From Candidatus Zhuqueibacterota bacterium (GTDB taxonomy: Bacteria; Zhuqueibacterota; Zhuqueibacteria; Zhuqueibacterales; Geothermadaptataceae), in assembly GCA_030950365.1 (NCBI GenBank), contig JAUZRQ010000023.1, positions 67,235 through 101,179 on the forward strand: a stretch of 33,945 bases of DNA, given 5' to 3'. The position numbers were made by a program, and so were the translations under genes. A model generated the notes under the pieces. It saw only the letters and a list, made by a program, of their open reading frames with translations. It had not been told where the DNA came from and did no database searches. This document shows, one piece after another, positions 7,988-16,311 of the stretch. Numbering within the stretch: the first letter of the stretch is position 1; the number at the start of each line of letters is the position of its first letter.

Positions 7988-9421
7988 CTATTCCAGCACC
8001 CAGCGCTTGATGAGCCGCCGGCACTTTTCCTTGCCTAGGATTTCCGCCACCAGCGGCAGGTCCGGACCGTGCATTTTGCCGGTCAGCGCGATGCGCACTG
8101 GCATCCACAAATCCTTGCCCATGACTCCGGTCTCCTCACTCACCACTTTCATGATTTTGCGAAACTGTTCCACGGTCATCTGTCCGATGGTATCCAGTTG
8201 CCGCAGAAAACTCCAGAACACCTTCTGGGTGGATTCACGGTTGAGCATGACCACGGCCTGCTCGTTTTCGGGTTCGGATTCATCAATAAAAAACATTTCG
8301 CTTTTGGCGATCACGTCCTCGAGCTTCTCCAGACTTGGCTGTACCACCCGGATTATTTTCTCCAGCACCAGTCGGTCCGGCAGTTTATAACCCGCCTTTT
8401 TCAGATATGGCACGCACAGATCGGTGAGATGCGGCACATCCATCTGGCGGATGTACACACCGTTCATCCAATTGAGCTTTACGACATCGAAAATCGCCGG
8501 CGATTTGGACACGCGCGAGAAGTCGAATTCATCGATTAACCGCTGCACCGAAAGAATCTCCTCGCCGCTTTCGGATGACCAGCTCAACAGGCTGAGATAA
8601 TTGATCAGCGCCTGCGGCAGGTAGCCGTGCTTGGCGAACTCCTCCACCGAGGTCGCGCCGTGGCGTTTGGACAGCCGCGTGCGGTCCGGGCCGAGAATCA
8701 TCGGGATGTGCGCGAAGTGCGGCGTCTCCCAGCCGAATGCCTGGTACAGCGCAATCTGTTTCGGCGTGTTCGACAGATGGTCATCCCCGCGGATGACATG
8801 CGTGATTTGCATCAGGCCATCGTCCACCACGCAAGCGAAATTGTACGTGGGCATGCCATCGGCACGCAGGATGATGAAATCGCCAATCTGCCCGGCCGGG
8901 AACGTGACCTCGCCGCGAACGATATCGTCGAAGCTTAAATCGACTTCGGGCACATGAAAGCGGATCACCGGCTTGCGGCCCTCGGCCTCGAACGCCTGAC
9001 GCTCGGCCTCGGTCAGGTTCCGGCAACGGCCGTCGTAATTGGCCGACCGGCCTTCGGCAATCGCCTTTTGTTTGCGCTCTTCCAGCTCATCCGGCGTGCA
9101 GTAGCAATAAAACGCCTTGCCTTCCTGCAACAGGCGCTCGGCATGCTCGCGGTAAATGACCAGCCGCTCGGACTGCCGGTACGGCCCGTGCGGCCCGCCC
9201 ACGTCCGGCCCCTCATCCCAGTTCAGGCCGAGCCAATGCAGGTCCTGCAAAATGCCGCGCTCACTTTCCTCGCTGGAGCGTTCGACGTCGGTATCTTCAA
9301 TGCGCAGGATGAATGTACCGTTTTCATGCCGCGCGAAAACCCAGTTCATAATCGCCGTACGGGCGTTGCCAATGTGCAATTTTCCTGTGGGACTCGGTGC
9401 AAATCGAACACGCACGCTCAT
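7988..9421 (-). CDS. gltX: Glutamyl-tRNA synthetase
   Basis: Class I synthetase for Glu (or Glu/Gln). It is 477 residues. HIGN sits at 16-19 in FAPSPTGKLHIGNARTA, and the KMSKS equivalent is LSKRHG (250-255). A zinc-binding insertion is present, with C106 and C108 (CYC) and Y129 and C133 (YDGRC), as in the E. coli type. The C-terminal anticodon-binding domain is complete. The ATG is preceded by GAGGG. It is the first gene of a likely gltX-btpA-cysS operon. In related genomes gltX is often adjacent to ispDF; here the DUF3800 insertion separates them. Confidence 0.97.
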   Translation of the reverse strand: MSVRVRFAPSPTGKLHIGNARTAIMNWVFARHENGTFILRIEDTDVERSSEESERGILQDLHWLGLNWDEGPDVGGPHGPYRQSERLVIYREHAERLLQEGKAFYCYCTPDELEERKQKAIAEGRSANYDGRCRNLTEAERQAFEAEGRKPVIRFHVPEVDLSFDDIVRGEVTFPAGQIGDFIILRADGMPTYNFACVVDDGLMQITHVIRGDDHLSNTPKQIALYQAFGWETPHFAHIPMILGPDRTRLSKRHGATSVEEFAKHGYLPQALINYLSLLSWSSESGEEILSVQRLIDEFDFSRVSKSPAIFDVVKLNWMNGVYIRQMDVPHLTDLCVPYLKKAGYKLPDRLVLEKIIRVVQPSLEKLEDVIAKSEMFFIDESEPENEQAVVMLNRESTQKVFWSFLRQLDTIGQMTVEQFRKIMKVVSEETGVMGKDLWMPVRIALTGKMHGPDLPLVAEILGKEKCRRLIKRWVLE

Positions 9422-9556
9422 TCCGTTACCCTCATTTGCGTATCAATGGACCTTCGTTCATGCCGGGCAAGAAGGCAAAGCGAAGAATGGTAAGTCAGTT
9501 GATCACAAATAATGAATAGCAAAATATCTAAAACGAACCATTTCCGCTGAATGAAA

Positions 9557-9585
9557 TTGACTTTTCAAAAAAAATATTTTATATT
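9557..9585 (+). promoter_or_regulatory. Sigma-70 promoter driving a putative small RNA
   Basis: Plus-strand TTGACT (9557-9562), an ideal 17-base spacer, then TATATT (9580-9585), in an AT-rich stretch. No plus-strand coding gene follows; the transcript would run into the terminator at 9626-9648. Both flanking genes are on the minus strand, so this promoter has no protein-coding client. Confidence 0.75.
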
Positions 9586-9590
9586 AAAAT

Positions 9591-9648
9591 AATCCGTGAT
9601 TGCGGAGGTGGATGGCATAGCCATCGGGGCCTGTAAAGGCCCTTTTTT
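9591..9648 (+). ncRNA. Putative small RNA, about 57 nt, two hairpins
   Basis: Starting about six bases after the -10 box, the transcript would hold an unpaired GGAGGTGG segment, a perfect hairpin GATGGC-ATA-GCCATC (9611-9625) and a perfect terminator hairpin GGGCCT-GTAA-AGGCCC with six T (9627-9648). Promoter, hairpins and terminator fit an autonomous small RNA gene and nothing else in the interval. Its 3' end abuts the stop codon of the convergent DUF3800 gene. No known RNA family was recognised. The region also holds the three-codon frame ATG-GCA-TAG directly after the purine-rich segment. Confidence 0.55.
9626..9648 (+). terminator. Rho-independent terminator of the putative small RNA
   Basis: A perfect 6-bp GC-rich stem (9627-9632 with 9637-9642), GTAA loop, possible extra G-U pair, then six T at 9643-9648. 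On the minus strand no T tract follows the hairpin, so it works in the plus direction only. The last Ts overlap the DUF3800 stop codon. Confidence 0.8.
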
Positions 9649-10417
9649 ATAGCATTTTCTTGCCATAAATTTTATTTCCGCGTTGATAATATTTGTGAGT
9701 AAGTATTTGAATGATTTTTTCCCCAAAGCGTGCAGGTGGATGAGCCTTGAATTTATTCTCATAAAGTATCTCATTCCTACTTGGATGGGCAATTAAGTCT
9801 GCTATTTGTAATCCTGAAATATTATTTTGTTTTTGCTTTACCTTAAGTTCCCTAGAGGTTAAAACTCTCTGAAATCTTTCTGGAGCTATAAAGTCTGTAC
9901 CTGACTCCCATAACCTCCGAAAGGCTCTTTTTAAACGAGTATCTTCCTTCCCACCACGAGACTCTGCCATCACATCCCCTTTAGCCATGGATTGCTCTAA
10001 AAAGAAAACATATCGCTCCAAAAGAATGGCTAAACAATAATGGTAAGGATCATAACGCCATACGGTGTAAGTTTCTTTATGCCTTTTCTTATCCAGACAA
10101 ACAGAAATAACCACATATGTCCACTGTTCAAGTAAATTGAGCAATTCTTTATCAAATTGATGTCGAATATTAGCATCCTTAAGACATTCAAAAGGAGGGC
10201 GTGCGTTTAACAACTCTTTTCTATGTAAAATAACAGGATCGTCTGGATGCGAATTGAAATATTTTGTTTTTAATGCCTCCAATTGTGGGTGAACGATATT
10301 TTTAACATAGGACAATTCAAAAACAACGCCGCTAAGGCTAAGAAACCTATGATTCGGATTGTCTGAACTTTCCAAATCTGGATTGCCAACTTCATCGATA
10401 TATATTCGATATTTCAA
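9647..10417 (-). CDS. DUF3800 family protein (predicted RNase H-like fold)
   Basis: A 256-residue protein of the DUF3800 family (PF12686), often found on mobile or variable loci and thought to adopt an RNase H-like fold; activity is unproven. The N-terminus KYRIYIDEVGNPD carries the acidic DE.GN motif, with a Val where most members have Ser. The C-terminal part has the typical GLQIADLIAHPSRNE with a second acidic residue. The TTG at 10417 is chosen because it puts the core at residue 2 and has GGGAG upstream. The frame is open further, but that part lies antisense-free inside ispF in another frame and is not expected to be coding. Codon use is much AT-richer than its neighbours. It separates ispF from gltX and probably arrived by transfer. 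Confidence 0.8.
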   Translation of the reverse strand: MKYRIYIDEVGNPDLESSDNPNHRFLSLSGVVFELSYVKNIVHPQLEALKTKYFNSHPDDPVILHRKELLNARPPFECLKDANIRHQFDKELLNLLEQWTYVVISVCLDKKRHKETYTVWRYDPYHYCLAILLERYVFFLEQSMAKGDVMAESRGGKEDTRLKRAFRRLWESGTDFIAPERFQRVLTSRELKVKQKQNNISGLQIADLIAHPSRNEILYENKFKAHPPARFGEKIIQILTHKYYQRGNKIYGKKML

Positions 10418-10526
10418 AACCGACTTACTCCCAAAAGGCCTTATCAGGCTTAAAATCTGATTTATTTGGATGCAGCTATAAAAAATGGCATTCAAAACAT
10501 GGCCTATTTGAATGGGGCCAGTCGAA

Positions 10527-11003
10527 TTATGGAAACTGCTCAATAAGCGCCACTGCGAAGGCGGCCATGCCTTCCTCTCGCCCGATAAACCCCATTTTTT
10601 CCGAGGTCGTGGCTTTGACCGATACCGCCCCGACATCCAGTTGCAGCCCTTCGGCAATGTTTTTGCGCATTTGCTCCACATAGGGCGCGATCTTCGGCCG
10701 TTCTAACACCAGGGTGGCGTCGATGTTGACCGGCCGGTATCTGTGCCGCTGCAGCAGGGCAGCGACCTCCTTCAAAAACAGCAAGCTGGAAAAATTGGCG
10801 TACATGGGGCTGCTATCCGGGAAATGTTGGCCGATATCGCCGAGAGCCGCCGCGCCCAAAAGCGCATCGATGACCGCATGCAAAAGCGCATCGGCGTCGG
10901 AATGGCCGGCCAGCCCCTTTTCATGGGGGATGCGCACGCCGCCGAGAATCAGCGGCCGGCCTTCAGCCCATGGATGCACGTCGTATCCGAATCCAACTCT
11001 CAA
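10527..11003 (-). CDS. ispF: 2-C-methyl-D-erythritol 2,4-cyclodiphosphate synthase
   Basis: MEP-pathway enzyme that cyclises CDP-ME 2-phosphate to MEcPP, a step of isoprenoid synthesis. It is 158 residues, standard for the trimeric enzyme. The zinc ligands D8 and H10 (GYDVHPW) and H42 are present, and [13 protein letters not shown] is intact. The C-terminal [19 protein letters not shown] is the nucleotide-contact signature. Its start overlaps the ispD stop by four bases, indicating translational coupling. Confidence 0.97.
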   Translation of the reverse strand: MRVGFGYDVHPWAEGRPLILGGVRIPHEKGLAGHSDADALLHAVIDALLGAAALGDIGQHFPDSSPMYANFSSLLFLKEVAALLQRHRYRPVNIDATLVLERPKIAPYVEQMRKNIAEGLQLDVGAVSVKATTSEKMGFIGREEGMAAFAVALIEQFP

Positions 11004-11701
11004 AAGCCCTTCTCCTCCAGCACCTTTTCCAGTATTTTCAAGTCGATTTGCCGCGTGATTTTGATATTGAACGGTTCACCTTCCACGACACGAACCTTTC
11101 CACCGAAAAACTCCACCATGGCCGCTTCATCGGTAAACGTGCGGTTGGCGTTTTCCGTTTGTTCGAAATAAGCCAGCAGCGCGTGGCGCTGAAACGCCTG
11201 CGGGGTCTGGATCAGCCGCAGGGTGTCCCGGTTCGGCGTTTCCACCACCCAATCCGCGTCGATGCGTTTCACCGTGTCCGCCACCGGGATGCCGGGCACG
11301 CAGGCGTCAGCTCCGGCCATTCCGGCCAGCACACGATCGATCAGCGCCAGGGTGATGAACGGCCGCGCTGCGTCGTGCACCAGCACCGGTCGATCGGCCT
11401 CCAGCGCGCGGATGCCCGCCAGCACCGAATCCTGCCGGCGCTCGCCGCCGCTGACGATCTTTTTGACTTTGGAGACGCCAAAAGTATCAATGATCTCATT
11501 CGCGATGTACGACAGCCAGTCGTCCTGTCCGACGACGACGATGTGCTCCACACTCGGATGATTCTGAAACACCTCGAGCGACCACAGCAGCACCGGCTTG
11601 CCGCCAAGATGCAAAAACTGCTTCGGCAGGCCGCCGCCCATGCGCCGGCCGCTTCCGGCCGCCACGATCACCACATCGGCTTTGATCTGTTCGACTCGCA
11701 T
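11000..11701 (-). CDS. ispD: 2-C-methyl-D-erythritol 4-phosphate cytidylyltransferase
   Basis: Third enzyme of the MEP pathway; transfers CMP to MEP. From the ATG at 11701 it has 233 residues, the usual length. The CTP-binding loop is [20 protein letters not shown], followed by [11 protein letters not shown] and the C-terminal [19 protein letters not shown]. An upstream in-frame ATG at 11755 adds 18 residues but lies immediately after the T tract of a terminator (11757-11792), so it is unlikely. No clear ribosome binding site precedes 11701. It overlaps ispF by four bases. How the pair is transcribed past the terminator is not evident. Confidence 0.94.
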   Translation of the reverse strand: MRVEQIKADVVIVAAGSGRRMGGGLPKQFLHLGGKPVLLWSLEVFQNHPSVEHIVVVGQDDWLSYIANEIIDTFGVSKVKKIVSGGERRQDSVLAGIRALEADRPVLVHDAARPFITLALIDRVLAGMAGADACVPGIPVADTVKRIDADWVVETPNRDTLRLIQTPQAFQRHALLAYFEQTENANRTFTDEAAMVEFFGGKVRVVEGEPFNIKITRQIDLKILEKVLEEKGF

Positions 11702-11756
11702 TCCGAAACCGTTTTTGTCGTTATCGTTCCCGTGAGCGATTCGTCGGTATCGCATG

Positions 11757-11792
11757 AAAAAACATGCGACGCCCGGTTCAGGTGCGTCGCAT
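11757..11792 (-). terminator. Rho-independent terminator after queA
   Basis: On the minus strand a perfect 9-bp stem, ATGCGACGC (11784-11792) with GCGTCGCAT (11764-11772), is followed by G and six T (11762-11757). It ends the yebC-ruv-queA transcript 126 bp after the queA stop and just before ispD. Confidence 0.85.
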
Positions 11793-11837
11793 AAGATAGA
11801 AGGATAAATCTGATTTTCTATTCATGGATGCCCGCAA

Positions 11838-11876
11838 ATGACAAGGAGATTGCTTCGTCGTTTGGCTCCTTGCCAT
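11838..11876. repeat. REP-like palindromic element
   Basis: ATGACAAGGAG and CTCCTTGCCAT form an 11-bp stem with one G-T pair around GATTGCTTCGTCG-type sequence. The arrangement ATTGCTTCGTCG...CTCC..GC.ATGACA is one I recognise as a widespread dispersed intergenic palindrome. It lies between queA and its terminator. Confidence 0.5.
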
Positions 11877-11917
11877 GACAGGCAACGGCCAGTAAATTTA
11901 CAATTTCAAATCCTTAA

Positions 11918-12946
11918 CTATAAAATCAACATCGCATCGCCGTAGCTGTAAAAGCGGTACTTTTCTTTAATTGCCCGGCGGTAGGCCTTGAAGATAAAAT
12001 CCCGATCGGCAAAGGCGCATACCAGCATCAGCAGAGTAGATCCGGGCAGGTGGAAATTTGTGATCAGTCTATCGACAATCTTGAATTCGTACGGTGGAAA
12101 AATGAATTTATCCGTCCAGCCTTTTTCCGGCTTCACCAGCCCTTCGGAGGTTACCTGCGTTTCCAGCGCCCGCACCACACTGGTCCCCACGGCCACCACT
12201 TTGCCGCCCTCACGAATGGTCTGATTGATGGCCTCGGCGGCTTCTTCGGAAATTTCGTAATATTCGCTATCCATCTTATGCCGGCTCAAGTCCTCCACCA
12301 TCACCGGCCGGAAGCTTCCCAGGCCAAGATGCAGCACAATTGGCACGATCTTCACGCCCTTATCGCGCAGTTTCCGTAAAATCTCTTCGGTGAAATGCAA
12401 ACCGGCCGTCGGTGCGGCCACGGCACCGCGCACCCGAGCATAGACCGTCTGATACCGGGTTTTGTCGATGGGCTCCGGATCACGCTTCACGTACGGCGGC
12501 AGCGGCGATTGCCCCAGCCGCTCGACGATCTCGAAAAAATCGCCCTCATAACGAAAACGCACCACACGGCCACCGGAGACCGTATTGTCAATCACATCGC
12601 ACACCAGCTCATCGCCGATGCTCAGGCGGTTGCCCACACGCACTTTGCGCGCCGGTTTTACCAGCACTTCCCAGAGGCCGTTCTCCAGCTCGCGCAGCAA
12701 AAACACTTCGACCTTGGCCTCGGTCTTATCCTTTGTGCCCATCAAACGCGCCGGGAACACCTTGGTTTCGTTAATCACCAGGCAATCGCCCGGGGCGATA
12801 TAATCCACCACATCGGCAAATATTTTTTCCTCAATCTTTTGTGTATCACGATGCAGCACCATCAATCGGGAATGGTCTCGTTTCTCGGCTGGATATTGCG
12901 CGATTAATTTATCCGGCAAATTATACTTAAAATCGGAAAGCTTCAT
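11918..12946 (-). CDS. queA: tRNA preQ1(34) S-adenosylmethionine ribosyltransferase-isomerase
   Basis: QueA moves the ribosyl part of SAM onto preQ1 at tRNA position 34 to give epoxyqueuosine. It is 342 residues, the family norm. Signatures include MKLSDFKYNLPDKLIAQYPA, CLVINETKVFPARLMG, the active-site AAPTAGLHFTEEIL, and LITNFHLPGSTLLMLV near the C-terminus. The ATG follows GAGGCG. It is the last gene of the conserved yebC-ruvC-ruvA-ruvB-queA order and is followed by a strong terminator. The gap to ruvB is 163 bp with no clear promoter. Confidence 0.97.
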   Translation of the reverse strand: MKLSDFKYNLPDKLIAQYPAEKRDHSRLMVLHRDTQKIEEKIFADVVDYIAPGDCLVINETKVFPARLMGTKDKTEAKVEVFLLRELENGLWEVLVKPARKVRVGNRLSIGDELVCDVIDNTVSGGRVVRFRYEGDFFEIVERLGQSPLPPYVKRDPEPIDKTRYQTVYARVRGAVAAPTAGLHFTEEILRKLRDKGVKIVPIVLHLGLGSFRPVMVEDLSRHKMDSEYYEISEEAAEAINQTIREGGKVVAVGTSVVRALETQVTSEGLVKPEKGWTDKFIFPPYEFKIVDRLITNFHLPGSTLLMLVCAFADRDFIFKAYRRAIKEKYRFYSYGDAMLIL

Positions 12947-13109
12947 GTTCAGCGCCTCAATAAGTTAACTTGACCAATTTACAAACCCATAGCATCCTGA
13001 TCTATATCTTCAGTGTAGGATGACCGCCAAAGCCGTTTTGTTCCGGGGCCGGCATAATCCTCGAAAAGACGAGGCTCTCGTGTACGTCTTGAACGTTTGT
13101 AATGCTCGC

Positions 13110-14138
13110 TCAAAACAAACTTTCCTGGATTTGCGATCGTGGCCGCAAGCCCAGATGCTGATACGTGAGCGCCGTGGCCATGCGTCCCCTCGACGTGCGT
13201 TTCAGCAACCCCTCCTGGATCAAAAAGGGTTCGTAAATCTCTTCCAGGGTCTCGCCCTGTTCGCCAATGGCGACCGCCAGGGTATTCAGTCCCACCGGCC
13301 CGCCGTTGAACTTCTCTATCAACGTTTGCAAAATGCGCTTATCCATGTCATCCAGTCCGCGCGAATCGACATCCAGCCGTTCCAGACTTTCCACGGCCAG
13401 CGGATGATCGATGCGTTGTTTGCCGGCAATCTGGGCAAAATCGCGCACGCGCCGCAACAGCCGGTTGGCCACCCGCGGCGTGCCCCGCGACCGCCGGGCG
13501 ATTTCCTCGGCAGCGTCCTCGTCCAACTCGATATCCAGCAACCGTGCGGAGCGTTGCAATATTTTTTGCAAATCTTCTACGTTATAATAATCCAGCCGCA
13601 CCACCACGCCAAACCGGGCGCGCAGCGGCGAAGTCAACAGACCCGCGCGCGTGGTCGCGCCCACGAGCGTGAAACTAGGCAGCCGCAACTGAATCGTGCG
13701 CGCGTTGGCACCTTTATCGATCACAATATCCAACTTGAAATCTTCCATCGCCGGATACAGATATTCCTCGATCACCTTGCTCAGGCGATGAATCTCATCG
13801 ATAAATAGCACATCTTTATCGTGCAAATTGGTCAGAATGCCTGCCAGATCGCCCGGTTTTTCCAGCGCCGGACCGGACGTCATCCGGATGCCCACGCCCA
13901 TTTCCGCCGCGATGATGTGCGCCAGGGTGGTTTTGCCCAGCCCCGGCGGGCCATAGAGCAGCACGTGATCGAGATGCTCGTTGCGCGAACGCGCCGCCTG
14001 GATGAATACTTTCAAATTGTCGCAGATCCTGTCCTGCCCAATAAAATCATCGAACGACTGCGGTCGCAAGCTACGATCGAAATCCTGCTCATCGCTCATG
14101 GGTTCCGGGTTGGTCACCCGATCGGGCGCGTCTTTCAT
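13110..14138 (-). CDS. ruvB: Holliday junction branch-migration ATPase RuvB
   Basis: AAA+ motor that drives branch migration with RuvA. It is 342 residues. Walker A is GPPGLGKT (63-70), Walker B with DEIH is at 114-117, sensor 1 is in [20 protein letters not shown], and the C-terminal winged helix holds [20 protein letters not shown]. The ATG has GAGG five bases upstream. ruvA ends 90 bp upstream. Identity and start are clear. Confidence 0.98.
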   Translation of the reverse strand: MKDAPDRVTNPEPMSDEQDFDRSLRPQSFDDFIGQDRICDNLKVFIQAARSRNEHLDHVLLYGPPGLGKTTLAHIIAAEMGVGIRMTSGPALEKPGDLAGILTNLHDKDVLFIDEIHRLSKVIEEYLYPAMEDFKLDIVIDKGANARTIQLRLPSFTLVGATTRAGLLTSPLRARFGVVVRLDYYNVEDLQKILQRSARLLDIELDEDAAEEIARRSRGTPRVANRLLRRVRDFAQIAGKQRIDHPLAVESLERLDVDSRGLDDMDKRILQTLIEKFNGGPVGLNTLAVAIGEQGETLEEIYEPFLIQEGLLKRTSRGRMATALTYQHLGLRPRSQIQESLF

Positions 14139-14228
14139 AAAACCTCGCTCGTCGTTTCACAATCCACCATTCTCGGCCAGCCACGGATTCAATGCTTTTT
14201 GCATGGCCGGCCAGCAGGAAGAGCATCG

Positions 14229-14816
14229 CTACATCTTTTGCAATGCCAGCCGAATGAGCTCCTCAACGCTTCGCTCGGCACCTTCGCGCAGCAATTGCTG
14301 GATGATCTTCTCGGCCTGGCCTTTCGAATAACCCAGCGACACCAGCGCCAGCAACGCCTCTTCCACGGTGCGATCCGGCCGGTCCTCGCCGACGGCGGGC
14401 GCCGCACCAGCCACCGCATCCACTTTGTCCTTCAACTCCAGCACAATGCGCTCGGCCGTCTTTTTGCCGATACCCGGCAGCGTTTTCAACCGGGCGATGT
14501 CGCCCTCGCGCACGCTGCGCTTGAACTCATCCACCGAGCAACCGCTCAACACGCCAATGGCCACCTTCGGCCCGACGCCGTTCACCTGGATCAGCTTCAA
14601 GAACAGCGCCTTTTCCTCCGCGGTATGAAAACCAAAGAGCTGCATGGCGTCCTCGCGCACATGCAGGTAGGTCATCAGCGTGATATCGCCATCCTCGTTT
14701 TGAATTTTCTCATACGTGGACACCGGAATGATGACCTCATATCCCACACCCTGTACATCCATAAGCACCTGCGTCGGCTGACGCTCGACAATCTTGCCGC
14801 GAAGGAAACCAATCAT
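14229..14816 (-). CDS. ruvA: Holliday junction DNA-binding protein RuvA
   Basis: RuvA tetramers hold the open Holliday junction and load RuvB. It is 195 residues. Domain I is an OB fold starting MIGFLRGKIVERQPTQVLMD. Domain II has two helix-hairpin-helix motifs, IQVNGVGPKVAI (76-87) and LPGIGKKTAERI (113-124). Domain III, at 152-195, contacts RuvB. A likely own promoter lies at 14885-14914, in the 199-bp gap after ruvC, so ruvAB may be transcribed separately from yebC-ruvC as well as with it. Confidence 0.97.
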   Translation of the reverse strand: MIGFLRGKIVERQPTQVLMDVQGVGYEVIIPVSTYEKIQNEDGDITLMTYLHVREDAMQLFGFHTAEEKALFLKLIQVNGVGPKVAIGVLSGCSVDEFKRSVREGDIARLKTLPGIGKKTAERIVLELKDKVDAVAGAAPAVGEDRPDRTVEEALLALVSLGYSKGQAEKIIQQLLREGAERSVEELIRLALQKM

Positions 14817-14884
14817 ATTCAGGCATTGATTTGGAATAGACTCTGTTTCCGATTCTACATTCAGGCGAATCGAAAACCACTAGC

Positions 14885-14914
14885 TATATACTAAAGCTAA
14901 ATATTCACGCTCAA
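14885..14914 (-). promoter_or_regulatory. Candidate promoter for ruvAB
   Basis: On the minus strand TTGAGC (14909-14914), 18 bases, then TATATA (14885-14890), about 70 bp upstream of the ruvA ATG in an AT-rich stretch. Fair match with slightly long spacing. No LexA-type box was identified. Confidence 0.4.
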
Positions 14915-14994
14915 AGAGACTGAAAACGTTTATCTTATTAATACATATTTTAGAAAATGCTCCAACACCTCCAGCCCCGAAAACCGATAAAATA

Positions 14995-15018
14995 AAAATC
15001 CGTGTTCATCCGTGGCTA
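14995..15018. repeat. ATCYGTGG-family repeat near the ruvC 3' end
   Basis: AAAATCCGTG-TTC-ATCCGTGG-CTA, two units about 10-11 bases apart, abutting the ruvC stop codon. Same family as at 20003, 20195, 20446, 26091, 26621 and 33541. Confidence 0.65.
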
Positions 15019-15501
15019 TAACTTATTTCGGTATCTATGAAAATGGCAGAGTGCGACGGCAATCGCATCTGCCACATCGTGAGGACTGGGCATCTCTGGC
15101 AATCCTAAAAGCGATTTCACCATCCGCTGCATCTGCAATTTCGAAGCGCTGCCGTTGCCGGTCAACGATTCTTTGATCGTCCTGGGCGCATAACTGGCCA
15201 CTGGAAGGTCATTTTGCGCTGCCAACAGCAACACCACACCGCGGGCCTGTCCGAGCTTCAGTGCTATCCGTGCATTTTCCACGAATATCACATCTTCGAT
15301 GGCCAGCACCTCGGGCGCGAGTCGGCTCACGATATCCTGCAGGCCGGCGTAAATTTTCATCAGCCGCCTGGGGAACGTCTCTTTCGAGGTCGTGGAAATG
15401 ACTCCGCGATCGATCAATCGGATGCCCGCGTGGCCGGCCTCCAATAGTCCCCAGCCCGTCCGGCTTAGCCCCGGATCCACGCCCAGTATGCGCAAATTCA
15501 C
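15016..15501 (-). CDS. ruvC: Holliday junction endonuclease RuvC
   Basis: Resolvase that cuts Holliday junctions at symmetric sites, with an RNase H fold. It is 161 residues. The four acidic residues are visible: D9 in LGVDPG, E69 in LAIEDV, D142 and D145 in SPHDVADAIAVALCH. The called start is GTG at 15501, four bases after the yebC stop. A TTG two codons later has a better spaced GAGG and would put the first catalytic Asp at position 7, as in E. coli, so the start is not settled. It is tightly coupled to yebC. Confidence 0.95.
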   Translation of the reverse strand: MNLRILGVDPGLSRTGWGLLEAGHAGIRLIDRGVISTTSKETFPRRLMKIYAGLQDIVSRLAPEVLAIEDVIFVENARIALKLGQARGVVLLLAAQNDLPVASYAPRTIKESLTGNGSASKLQMQRMVKSLLGLPEMPSPHDVADAIAVALCHFHRYRNKL

Positions 15502-15504
15502 CTC

Positions 15505-16257
15505 TTACGATTGCTGGTATTCTTCCAGCACCGATGCGTCCATATCGAAATTCGAGTACACGTTTTGCACATCGTCGTGCTCTTCCAGATGCTCCATGAG
15601 CTTCAGCAACTGCACGGCCTGCTTGCCTTCCACCTTCACCGTATTCTGCGGCACCATATTGATCTCGGCGCTTTCATACGGAATGTTGTTGGCCTCCAAC
15701 GCCTGTTTGATCCGGTCCAGCTCTTCCGGTGCGCAGGTGACGGTCGCGATGCCCTCTTCGACCTTCATATCGTCAGCGCCGGCTTCCAGCGCCACCATGA
15801 GCACATCGTCTTCGGTCAGGCCATCCAATTTGACCGTAATCTCGCCCTTGCGTTCAAACATCCAGGCCACCGAGCCGGTTTCGCTCAAATTGCCGCCGTA
15901 TTTGGAAAACAGATGCCGCATATCGGCAACGGTGCGGTTTTTGTTGTCGGTGAGGCACTCCACCATAATAGCCGTGCCGCCCGGACCGTAGCCCTCATAC
16001 ACCGCTTCTTCGTACACCACGCCCGGCAACTCACCGGTGCCCTTTTTAATGGCCCGCTCGATGTTGCTGTACGGCATGTTGGCTGCTTTGGCCGCGGCAA
16101 TGGCGCTGCGCAAACGCGGATTGCTGCTTTCGTCGCCACCGCCCATGCGCGCCGCCACCGTGATTTCCTTGATCAATTTGGTGAAAATTTTGCCGCGCTG
16201 GGCATCCATGCGGGCTTTTTTATGCTTGATCTGCTTCCATTTCGAATGTCCGGCCAT
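15505..16257 (-). CDS. YebC/PmpR family (TACO1-like) protein
   Basis: A 250-residue member of the YebC/PmpR/TACO1 family. Members have been described as transcriptional regulators and, more recently, as factors relieving ribosome stalling at proline stretches. The N-terminus MAGHSKWKQIKHKKARMDAQ and the following RGKIFTKLIKEI are diagnostic, and GYGPGGTAIMVECLTDNKNR marks the central domain. The ATG at 16257 has GGAGGG upstream; the open frame continues 18 codons further without function. It heads the yebC-ruvC-ruvA-ruvB-queA cluster, with a promoter at 16283-16311. Confidence 0.96.
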   Translation of the reverse strand: MAGHSKWKQIKHKKARMDAQRGKIFTKLIKEITVAARMGGGDESSNPRLRSAIAAAKAANMPYSNIERAIKKGTGELPGVVYEEAVYEGYGPGGTAIMVECLTDNKNRTVADMRHLFSKYGGNLSETGSVAWMFERKGEITVKLDGLTEDDVLMVALEAGADDMKVEEGIATVTCAPEELDRIKQALEANNIPYESAEINMVPQNTVKVEGKQAVQLLKLMEHLEEHDDVQNVYSNFDMDASVLEEYQQS

Positions 16258-16282
16258 ACAAATCCCTCCATACAATCTATCA

Positions 16283-16311
16283 AATTTAACAAAAAAAGCC
16301 CCGTTTTCCAA
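16283..16311 (-). promoter_or_regulatory. Candidate promoter for yebC-ruvC
   Basis: On the minus strand TTGGAA (16306-16311), 17 bases, then TAAATT (16283-16288), about 25 bases before the yebC ATG. The -35 box and spacer lie inside the terminator hairpin of the upstream FkbM gene, so terminator and promoter share sequence. Confidence 0.5.

Noticed and set aside
10418-10681. Upstream extension of the DUF3800 frame
   Set aside because: It overlaps ispF in another frame, and the DUF3800 core starts right at the TTG at 10417.
11702-11755. Earlier ATG for ispD at 11755
   Set aside because: It would begin directly behind the T tract of a strong terminator and adds residues absent from the family.
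13040-13100. Terminator after ruvB (CCTCG/CGAGG hairpin)
   Set aside because: No T tract on the minus strand, and the next gene, queA, belongs to the same conserved cluster.
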